DNA from: Planctomycetota bacterium
GTDB taxonomy: Bacteria; Planctomycetota; Planctomycetia; Pirellulales; Pirellulaceae
DNA: 10,931 nt
NCBI GenBank assembly: GCA_024274855.1
Contig: JAJSAJ010000825.1
Coordinates: 1 to 10,931, forward strand
Reading direction: 5' to 3'
In this document: positions 1-6,326 of the stretch, piece after piece
Numbering within the stretch: the stretch's first letter is position 1
How the letters are laid out: the number at the start of each line of letters is the position of its first letter
Position numbers and translations under genes: made by a program
The notes under the pieces: model-generated
Database searches by the model: none
What the model saw: the letters and a program-made list of their open reading frames with translations, nothing else
Told to the model about the DNA's origin: nothing

Positions 1-68
1 CACCGGAGATGACGCTGCCTTACGCACCCGAACACGATCCAACAACCGCACAGCGGCGGCGAAATGGC

Positions 69-74
69 TATAAT
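69..74 (+). promoter_or_regulatory. Candidate -10 box (TATAAT) upstream of the GH123-like gene
   Basis: A perfect TATAAT lies in the context GGCTATAATGTG. No good -35 hexamer is present 16-18 bases upstream, so this rests on the -10 element alone. Transcription would begin near position 82 and give an untranslated leader of about 210 bases before the chosen start at 294. That leader would contain the hairpin at 177-197. The rest of 1-293 shows no convincing gene: the short open frames there have no signal peptide, no family resemblance and an arginine-rich composition typical of spurious translation. Confidence 0.4.
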
Positions 75-176
75 GTGAGCCGGCGGCCGGCACGTCGAGA
101 AGTCGAAGCGAAGCGTGTTGAAGGGCGTCGCACCGGTTCTGCCCGTGAGATCCTCCTTAGCTGCGAGACTGATTCA

Positions 177-197
177 CCCATGGGACAAGCCCATGGG
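177..197 (+). repeat. Double palindrome hairpin in the leader of the GH123-like gene
   Basis: CCCATGGG occurs twice (177-184 and 190-197), separated by ACAAG. Each copy is its own reverse complement, so the pair forms an 8-bp perfect stem with a 5-base loop on either strand. It lies about 97 bases before the start codon and is not followed by a T run, so it does not look like an intrinsic terminator. From memory, similar GGGACAAGCCC-centred palindromes are scattered between planctomycete genes, so it may be a copy of a dispersed REP-like element rather than a gene-specific control site. That family assignment is recollection, not checked here. Confidence 0.55.
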
Positions 198-293
198 GGT
201 CTGTACGCGGAAGAGGGCGACAGTTATTGATTGGCGAATCCTAAGCCTGCTAAAGCAAAAACAGCCCGATCGACCTCAATGGGAACTCGCACC

Positions 294-3200
294 ATGAAAC
301 CAATTTGTTATCTCGTTTCGCAATTTATTGTCACTCTCCTACTAACGTGCTCGACGCCTGTCGTTGCCCAGAACGCCTGGAACGGTCGCCTCTACTTGAA
401 CGGAGGCGACTATTGGCGTGCCAGGTTACCGGTCGTCGTGACCAATCACACGAACACGGATGTCGAAGGACGCAGGATCGCGTTGGCCATTCGCCGGAAC
501 ACGGCGACTGGGGTCTTGGTCGGGACACCGGCCAAGGCAGTACGTGTCTGCTCCGAGCGAGGTGTCGAGCTGCGGTACCGACTCGAGACGAGCCAAGGTC
601 GCGCGGTCCAGACCGGCGTCATTCCTGATGAAAGCTACCTGACGATCCCGGTTACCTGCCCGCATGGGGGCACATCAGGCTATTACGTCTACTTTGACAA
701 TCCGAATGCCCAGTCGGTTCCCGATCCGTTAATAGGTCACCATCGGCTGTGGAACGGTGATGTCGAGCATGGTGATGGCGATGTTCCCGAAGGTTGGACG
801 CTTGATCCACCAGACGACACGCATCGAATTATTTGGGCCAATGATGCGGCACAATCCGGGAAACGTGCTCTGAAAACGGTTGTTGCTGAGGGTGCGAAGC
901 CAACTTGGATCGGCGCGCGGCAGCAACCGATCCATGTTTTGGGAAGCTCCGGATATCGTATTCAAGCATGGGTAAAAGCGAGGAATGTGCAGGGCTACAC
1001 CGGGTGGTTTCTGCACATTGGAAACGCCAGACAATCGATGCTCGAAGCACCCCTGCTGCGTGCGGGTGAAGGGACGTTCGATTGGAAAAAGGTGGAACTT
1101 GACTTCAAAACGCCCCCGGAAGCCGATCGGCTTTGCGTGGGAACCGTGCTTCGCGGCACAGGTACTGCCTGGTTTGACAATGTTCGACTGGAGTTACTTG
1201 ACAGAACACCGATTCCGGTGCGCGTTGAGCCGGTCCAGCGGATGAAACTGCGTACGATTGGCCACGAGTGGCCAACGGCGTGGCCAAGCGGTACGACTCG
1301 GCGCGCGCTAGTCCGCGTCTTTAATTTCTCCGATCAACCCCACTCCAAAGCCTTGGTATCGGTTGACTTCACAATCCTGAACGCACGCATGAAAGGCAAG
1401 CTTGCTCCGGATCGGATCCAGGTAATGCTCGGAAACGATCGTGTCCCCTTTGCCATCGCCGGATCGGCATTGTTATTACGGATCGCTGTTCCAGCTCGGT
1501 CCGTGGCGAACATCCAAGTCAATCTAGACGGTCCGGCTGCCACGACGCGCACAGCAGCAAGACACGGCCGATTATCGAGGCGGACGATTGCCGACATGAG
1601 CTTGTTGAGCAACGGCAGTTTTGAGAAAGGAAGCGTTGCGCCCGATCATTGGAATGCAACGCCCACATCCGGCCAGCCCGATCGTGCGACCTTGGATTTA
1701 GTCCGTCCTGGAAAACCGGGCGCTGGAAATCGATCGCTGCGAATGCGTGTTCCTCGGCAGGCTGAAAAAGGCTGGCGAGGTTGGCGACAAGAGGTTGCCG
1801 TCAAACCAGGAAAAACTTATCTGCTGTCCGGCTGGGCTCGGTGCAAAGACGTCAACGACTGCAACGTCCAATTCCATGTTCATTTGCTCAATGCCAGCGG
1901 CCAGTTAGTAGCCGAGCAGCCGTATCGAAGTCTGCCCCAGTCGATCGAAGGAACGACCGACTGGACACTGCTGTCCGGGATGCTGACCATGCCCACGGAC
2001 GCCGCGGCGTTCGAGGTTCATTTGACGATCGAGGGCCATGGCACGGTTTGGTACGACAACATTAGGCTGACCGAGGTAAAAACGGCTTGCATCGCGAGAT
2101 TTGAGGGTCTTCCGATGGCAAAGCCGGGAATTGCCGTCTGGCCGGTTCATTCGGTCATCAAGGTCTTCCCGGACGACCCCGTGCCGCCGTCGATCGACGA
2201 AGCAAGAATCTCCTGTGCCGCCAACGAATGGGAAACCCTGCAATTGGCAATGCGAAGCGCCGAGCCGGTCGACGACGTGCAGATCGTTGCCGACCCGCCC
2301 CATGGCCCGAGCGGCCACCGCCTGGACCGGGTGCAGGTGAACGTGGTCGGTCTTGTCCCGATTGACCACGCGACAAATTACTATCGTTCGGACCAGCCGC
2401 CATGGCAGCGCATGGTTCCGGACCAGCCGGGACGTTGCGATGGATGGCCAGGTCTCTGGCCCGATCCCTTGTTGCCAACCACCCATTTGTCATTGAACGC
2501 GAATGAGACTCGCGCCATTTGGATAACGTTCAAGGTGCCGCGGAACGCCCCTCCCGGCGACTATCGGGGCAGCATTCGATTGATTTCCAACCACCACGTG
2601 TTGTCTGAAGTGCCCTACCAGCTGCACATTTGGAACTTCACATTGCCTGAATCGAGCCAGCTTGGCGCGATCTACGACGTGCGTTTTGGACCGGGAGGAC
2701 GCGACCAGTGGGGCAGGAGTTTGGAATCGTGGTATCCAGAGATCGTGCGGTTCATGGCCGAGCACCGACTTTGTGCCGACGCGATCAAGCCGACACCGAT
2801 GATTCGCTACGAACAAGGCAAAGTCGTCACGGACTTTCGCGAGTATGACAAAGCAGCCCACTGGTACTTTGACGAGCTGAACCTGCCTTTTCCCTACACG
2901 CCTTGGACATTCTACCTGTTCGGATGGGGCCACCCGCCCAAAGTCTTCGCCGGACAACGCCCGTACGACGGCGAACCACCTTATAAAGACGTGGATCGCA
3001 GTCGTTTGCGGCCCGAATACAAAAAGGCCTATCAAGCATGCCTGAAAGCATACTGGGACCATATGAAAGATAAGGGCTGGGACAAGAAGATCATCCTCTA
3101 CATTTCCGACGAGCCGTACGACAGGCACGAGCATATTCGGAAACAAATGCGTGCCTTGTGCGACATGATTCATGAAGTCGATCCGGCGATACCAATCTAC

Positions 3201-3848
3201 TCGAGTACCTGGAAACACGTTCCCGACTGGGACGGCTACTTGAACGTATGGGGAATCGGGCATGATGGCCGCGTGCCGACAGAGACCATGAAGAAGCTGC
3301 AGGCCACGGGAGCCCGACTGTGGTTCACCACCGATGGCCAGATGTGTACGGACACACCGTACTGTGCGGTAGAACGACTGCTGCCCCACTATTGTGTCAA
3401 GTACGATGTTCAGGCGTACGAGTTTTGGGGAGTAGCGTGGACGACGCTGAATCCATTCCGGTATGGGTGGCACAGCTATATTAATCAGTCGGGAGAGCCG
3501 GGCCAACATCATTGGGTCCGTTATCCCAATGGAGACGGGTTCCTAATCTATCCGGGTCCGGCGATTGGTTATCCAGGTCTTGTCAGCTCGATTCGTTTGG
3601 AGCAGGCGCGTGAAGGGGTCGAGGATTTTGATTACCTGACGCTGCTGCGTGATCGCATCGAGGCAGCAAAACGGCGGGGCCATGCAACGGTCGAAGCAGA
3701 GCGGAGTTTGGCTGATGCAGCAACGCTTGTCACGATCCCGAACGATGGTGGACGTTATTCGAGCAGAATCCTACCGGACCCTAATCGCCTTTACGACGTG
3801 AGGCGGCGGATCGCGAAAGCGATCGAATCGCTCCAGCCCGCTCGCTAG
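294..3848 (+). CDS. Secreted GH123-like (DUF4091) glycoside hydrolase with two carbohydrate-binding-like domains
   Basis: Predicted exported hydrolase of 1184 residues. The start at 294 puts a classical signal peptide at residues 1-25: a short basic start, the hydrophobic core FIVTLLL, and likely cleavage after PVVA. The frame stays open upstream to a TTG at 231 and an ATG at 279, but no start has a clear ribosome site. Two jelly-roll, galactose-binding-like domains follow (about 152-302 and 436-595). Each opens with an N-G-x-x-E motif (WNGDVEHG, SNGSFEKG) and ends in a W-[FY]-D-N-[VI]-R-L strand, as in CBM4/9-like modules. A beta-rich linker lies between them. The catalytic part runs from about 650 to the end, with WPDPLLP near 722-728 and ISDEP holding D939-E940. 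In GH123 beta-N-acetylgalactosaminidases an adjacent Asp-Glu pair performs substrate-assisted catalysis, so these are the likely catalytic residues. The C-terminal block SIRLEQAREGVEDFDYL (about 1102-1118) is typical of DUF4091. Many DUF4091 proteins have unknown substrates, so GalNAc specificity is only a hypothesis. The gene appears monocistronic. Confidence 0.85.
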   Translation: MKPICYLVSQFIVTLLLTCSTPVVAQNAWNGRLYLNGGDYWRARLPVVVTNHTNTDVEGRRIALAIRRNTATGVLVGTPAKAVRVCSERGVELRYRLETSQGRAVQTGVIPDESYLTIPVTCPHGGTSGYYVYFDNPNAQSVPDPLIGHHRLWNGDVEHGDGDVPEGWTLDPPDDTHRIIWANDAAQSGKRALKTVVAEGAKPTWIGARQQPIHVLGSSGYRIQAWVKARNVQGYTGWFLHIGNARQSMLEAPLLRAGEGTFDWKKVELDFKTPPEADRLCVGTVLRGTGTAWFDNVRLELLDRTPIPVRVEPVQRMKLRTIGHEWPTAWPSGTTRRALVRVFNFSDQPHSKALVSVDFTILNARMKGKLAPDRIQVMLGNDRVPFAIAGSALLLRIAVPARSVANIQVNLDGPAATTRTAARHGRLSRRTIADMSLLSNGSFEKGSVAPDHWNATPTSGQPDRATLDLVRPGKPGAGNRSLRMRVPRQAEKGWRGWRQEVAVKPGKTYLLSGWARCKDVNDCNVQFHVHLLNASGQLVAEQPYRSLPQSIEGTTDWTLLSGMLTMPTDAAAFEVHLTIEGHGTVWYDNIRLTEVKTACIARFEGLPMAKPGIAVWPVHSVIKVFPDDPVPPSIDEARISCAANEWETLQLAMRSAEPVDDVQIVADPPHGPSGHRLDRVQVNVVGLVPIDHATNYYRSDQPPWQRMVPDQPGRCDGWPGLWPDPLLPTTHLSLNANETRAIWITFKVPRNAPPGDYRGSIRLISNHHVLSEVPYQLHIWNFTLPESSQLGAIYDVRFGPGGRDQWGRSLESWYPEIVRFMAEHRLCADAIKPTPMIRYEQGKVVTDFREYDKAAHWYFDELNLPFPYTPWTFYLFGWGHPPKVFAGQRPYDGEPPYKDVDRSRLRPEYKKAYQACLKAYWDHMKDKGWDKKIILYISDEPYDRHEHIRKQMRALCDMIHEVDPAIPIYSSTWKHVPDWDGYLNVWGIGHDGRVPTETMKKLQATGARLWFTTDGQMCTDTPYCAVERLLPHYCVKYDVQAYEFWGVAWTTLNPFRYGWHSYINQSGEPGQHHWVRYPNGDGFLIYPGPAIGYPGLVSSIRLEQAREGVEDFDYLTLLRDRIEAAKRRGHATVEAERSLADAATLVTIPNDGGRYSSRILPDPNRLYDVRRRIAKAIESLQPAR

Positions 3849-4077
3849 CAGACGTTTCCAGCAGTGCAGTCAAGCAATTCACCAAGACATGACAAGAGAG
3901 ACGATCCGGCCGAATCGCGACCGATGGCGATGATCAACAGGAAATCGCGAACAACGCCCTGTTTCGGCACATCCCCGACAAGTGTCGTCGCTTCAACACC
4001 ACATCGGACCTCTTGAGCAGGGCTCGATACCAGCGATGCTGATTCACGTTCGGCTGCCACCGGGACAGATCGCAACG

Positions 4078-4527
4078 TCAAAAGTCGTCTTGCCCATGTT
4101 CCTTCTCATAGTTGTCGGCGGCGATAGCCACATGCCACATATTCGAGTGAAATTCTTCGGGGTCGAGTGTATTGAGCAGGCTATCGATGCTCGCCACGAT
4201 CAAGTCCTCCTTGTCCATCGAGCGGATGCCGTAGCGAGCGAAGTAGATTTCCTCGTTCTTTTTCAATAAATCAAGAGCCTGTTCTTTCGAGACGCCTTTC
4301 ATGAATCCGTGCTTTACAGCAAGACAAGGCGAGAAGAAAGTCACGACATGCGAGTCGGCAACGACACGATCCATTGGCCGGACGTAGACCATCTGAGACC
4401 GATCGTTAGGCAACCCGAACCCGGACACAAAGCACATTCGCTCTTCATCCACTTTGCCCCTCACACCGGCGAGTGTGGCGATTTCGGAGACCTTTTCAAG
4501 AATCTCCAGTTTTTCACGAACGGACAT
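4078..4527 (-). CDS. Small YbjN / type III secretion chaperone-like protein
   Basis: Predicted cytoplasmic protein of 149 residues with no signal peptide or membrane segment. The frame stays open upstream to 4698, but the ATG at 4527 is preferred. It has GAAAGG seven bases upstream, and it lies 4 bases after the stop of the M48 gene, so the two are probably translationally coupled. The layout resembles the YbjN / T3SS class I chaperone-like fold: an N-terminal helix, a beta-meander (FVSGFGLPNDRSQMVYVRP), then the pattern of a residue run, LLKKNEEIYFARYGI, a hydrophobic strand (DLIVASIDSLLNTL), and a final helix with WHVAIAADNYEKE. The A-A-D-x-x-E pattern near the end is common in that group. 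Such proteins usually bind partner proteins and lack catalytic residues, and none is visible here. The natural inference is that it works with the upstream peptidase. Family assignment is by pattern only. Confidence 0.7.
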   Translation of the reverse strand: MSVREKLEILEKVSEIATLAGVRGKVDEERMCFVSGFGLPNDRSQMVYVRPMDRVVADSHVVTFFSPCLAVKHGFMKGVSKEQALDLLKKNEEIYFARYGIRSMDKEDLIVASIDSLLNTLDPEEFHSNMWHVAIAADNYEKEHGQDDF

Positions 4528-4531
4528 CAGG

Positions 4532-5878
4532 TTACCTTTCTTTAAGAAATTGCGATAGCAGTATTTCGCAGGCAGTCGTCCCAACTCCCATGGTCTTACC
4601 AAGCGTCCGCAGGGCTTCACGCTCCTGGTCGTCAATATTCCCATCGGCGCCCGCGACTTGCAGCAGTCCCTGCATAATTCGATGGATTTCACCGGCACGC
4701 AACTTGTGTCTTCGTCCTTTTATGCAGTCTCGGAAGTTAGCCAAACAGATATCACTGCTCGGAACGCCGTCACCAGTCGCCTCGTTCAGCCGCTTCTGAG
4801 ACGTAATGGTGACGAGCCTTTCCGACTCCGATTGCGTGAACTCCCCGTTCGCAAGTGCCATGTATATCCCACCCCACAAGAAAAACTCGGCCAGTATCGG
4901 ATCGGCAGCCCCCTCTTCCTTTCTTGCCAGCGGATCCATCAAAGCTAACAAACGGCTGACGACCGCATCCGCTTTGCTGCGAGCAACGTTTGCCTGATCA
5001 CTGTCGTCAGACGACACGTTGTCAAGGAACCCAGATTCGGCAAAGACAATCATGGCTTTCATGCGAAGTGGCGGAAAAGGATGTGTCAACTGCCAATGAT
5101 GATCATCTCCACCCTCAATCACTTCGCGCTCCAACTGCTCCCATTGCTCAGAAAACTCGACCGCACTGATGCTCAAAGAACTGTCTGTCAAACCGGAAAT
5201 TGTCTTAAACACAGCCGTTGCCGCAACGTCCAGCGAGCCACAACAAATCAGACCGACGCGGTCCGCTGAAATCTCCGAAGCTCGCTGCCAGGCGAGAATC
5301 CGCATGCGCCCCTGCGGACTCAGAGAACTCGTCTCCAAAACATAAGACGCCCCCACATCAACATGCTCAAACACCGCATGCCCCAGTTCATGGCCGATCA
5401 CGAATTCCAGTTCACGATCCGACAATCCGTTGACCGCGCCACTGCTTAATGCAACCAAGACGTGTGAACGACCGCGCGTAACAAACGCATTGATACTCGA
5501 GTCCTCGAAAACATATGCCTCCATTGGCATGTCAAGGTGAAGCCGCGAGGCGAGTTGCTGAAAAGATGACGCGACTCGAGGTACAAAACGCAAATCAACT
5601 CGGACAGCATTGGCCAACAAACGAGCCCGCATCGACCGGTGGTGACTAGTTGCCTCGAGTTCCGAAAGCCCCCTCGAAATGCGCTCGTCCGCGCGTAACG
5701 CTTCCAGCAAACCACTATCACCAGAAAAACTACTCGCACTGATCAACGCGTCGGTGATAATATTCAATCTCCGCTCCTTAATCGTCAACTCCCACCACGG
5801 AAACACGCACCAGAATTGTACCGAAATTAGATAAGCGTTTCCAGCGATTTCAGACAACGATTGCAAAATGGAGGACAT
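4532..5878 (-). CDS. M48 family zinc metallopeptidase with C-terminal TerB-like domain
   Basis: Predicted 448-residue M48 (Ste24/HtpX-type) zinc endopeptidase. The zinc site is the HELGH motif at residues 163-167 (two His ligands and catalytic Glu), with the downstream ligand E202 in ASEISAD. The conserved tail HPFPPLRM (about 266-273) is also present, so all core elements are intact. Typical M48 substrate-groove features precede it (YVFEDSSINAFV, VALSSGAVNGLSDREL). Unlike HtpX or Ste24 there is no clear set of membrane helices, so it is probably soluble. The last ~115 residues (331-446) form an all-helical region with two acidic half-motifs, NGEFTQSE and DGNIDDQERE, characteristic of TerB-like domains, which are linked to metal binding and stress-response systems. 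The ATG at 5878 is used. A GTG at 5905 would add 9 residues, and neither has a convincing ribosome site. It is the first gene of a two-gene unit with the YbjN-like protein. The physiological substrate is unknown. Confidence 0.88.
   Translation of the reverse strand: MSSILQSLSEIAGNAYLISVQFWCVFPWWELTIKERRLNIITDALISASSFSGDSGLLEALRADERISRGLSELEATSHHRSMRARLLANAVRVDLRFVPRVASSFQQLASRLHLDMPMEAYVFEDSSINAFVTRGRSHVLVALSSGAVNGLSDRELEFVIGHELGHAVFEHVDVGASYVLETSSLSPQGRMRILAWQRASEISADRVGLICCGSLDVAATAVFKTISGLTDSSLSISAVEFSEQWEQLEREVIEGGDDHHWQLTHPFPPLRMKAMIVFAESGFLDNVSSDDSDQANVARSKADAVVSRLLALMDPLARKEEGAADPILAEFFLWGGIYMALANGEFTQSESERLVTITSQKRLNEATGDGVPSSDICLANFRDCIKGRRHKLRAGEIHRIMQGLLQVAGADGNIDDQEREALRTLGKTMGVGTTACEILLSQFLKER
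4535..4540 (-). promoter_or_regulatory. Ribosome binding site of the YbjN-like gene, inside the end of the M48 gene
   Basis: On the minus strand GAAAGG is formed by the last two sense codons of the M48 gene, directly before its TAA. It sits 7 bases upstream of the ATG at 4527. This placement decides the start of the YbjN-like gene and suggests that ribosomes finishing the peptidase reinitiate on the small protein. Confidence 0.6.
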
Positions 5879-5984
5879 CACACTAAAGAGTCTGAATACG
5901 TCCACAGATCGGAAGAGGTTGAGCCCACGGATGGCAGAGCCGACCCACGGATAAGAAGAGAAGTGTCCGAGGAGAGACGGAAAA

Positions 5985-6086
5985 ACACGGAGCCACGGAG
6001 GAGACTCAGAAAACTCTAATCCAGAGACACCGTGGTGCGTCGGTTTGACTAGTCGCCCCAGCCTCGCTTCTCTGGATGCTCCGTGT
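5985..6086. repeat. Nested imperfect inverted repeat
   Basis: ACACGGAGC at 5985-5993 pairs exactly with GCTCCGTGT at 6078-6086. Immediately inside, ATCCAGAGA at 6019-6027 pairs exactly with TCTCTGGAT at 6069-6077. On the right the two arms touch, giving an 18-base uninterrupted strand. On the left they are split by a 25-base bulge. The 41-base loop carries no recognisable gene. The CACGGAG...CTCCGTG style of repeat is, from memory, common between genes in planctomycetes and other environmental bacteria. I read it as a decayed copy of a dispersed palindromic element that may also act as a transcript-end or stabilising structure. Confidence 0.6.
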
Positions 6087-6224
6087 CTTTGGAGTTAATC
6101 CATTCCACGGATACCGGCACGACTCATCCTGCTCCGTTTTTCGCCGCACGCTCCTTTTGGAATGTTCGGTCCCCTCTCGTCACACTCTTTCCTCACTCCT
6201 GGGCGCGCATTTTGGCTTCAAGAA

Positions 6225-6233
6225 TGCTAAGCT
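6225..6233 (+). promoter_or_regulatory. Candidate extended -10 element for the melibiase-like gene
   Basis: TGCTAAGCT reads as an extended -10 (TG, one base, then TAAGCT fitting TAnnnT). There is no good -35 box. Transcription would start near 6240 and leave a leader of about 87 bases before the ATG at 6327. This is a weak pattern match. Confidence 0.22.
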
Positions 6234-6316
6234 ACGGTCTCCACGATCACTTTACTCGGTTGCCTTTTGCCACTCGGTATTCCGGCAAAAAACCAAACGG
6301 CGATATTCGGACATTT

Positions 6317-6322
6317 GGAGAG
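6317..6322 (+). promoter_or_regulatory. Ribosome binding site of the melibiase-like gene
   Basis: GGAGAG lies 4 bases before the ATG at 6327. It decides the start in favour of this ATG, which opens directly into a signal peptide, over the upstream in-frame position 6267. Confidence 0.65.
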
Positions 6323-6326
6323 ACTG

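Larger units (their letters stand above)
5879..6326. other. Divergent intergenic region with short repeats
   Basis: These 448 bases separate the M48 unit (leftward) from the melibiase-like gene (rightward), so promoters for both must lie here or nearby. The octamer CCACGGAT occurs in the same orientation at 5925-5932, 5945-5952 and 6105-6112. A nested inverted repeat spans 5985-6086. The short open frames crossing the region look like translations of these repeats rather than genes. From about 6113 to 6326 I see only a candidate -10 element and a ribosome site for the rightward gene. I found no convincing promoter for the leftward unit. Confidence 0.6.

Noticed and set aside
9..230. 73-codon open frame on the plus strand in the leader region
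   Set aside because: It is arginine-rich, has no family pattern, runs through the palindrome at 177-197 and ends just before the GH123-like gene. It looks like non-coding leader.
1905..2486. 193-codon open frame on the minus strand
   Set aside because: It is antisense to the GH123-like gene with the composition expected from its codon bias and no recognisable motif.
2490..3512. 340-codon open frame on the minus strand
   Set aside because: It lies wholly antisense to the GH123-like catalytic domain, whose motifs are clear in the other strand. Its protein shows no domain pattern.
3908..3919. Lipoprotein signal in the GH123-like protein was also considered (LLTC near residue 19 of the gene at 294)
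   Set aside because: Thr before the Cys does not fit the usual lipobox, and a normal cleavage site follows a few residues later. The coordinates of this entry mark the adjacent intergenic palindrome only for reference.
3849..4077. Possible terminator or gene remnant between the convergent GH123-like and YbjN-like genes
   Set aside because: I found only an imperfect 16-base palindrome near 3904-3919 (mismatched and without a T run) and no credible reading frame, so nothing is annotated.
4528..4698. 57-residue N-terminal extension of the YbjN-like gene
   Set aside because: It overlaps the TerB-encoding end of the M48 gene in another frame, while the ATG at 4527 has its own ribosome site and starts a sensible helix.
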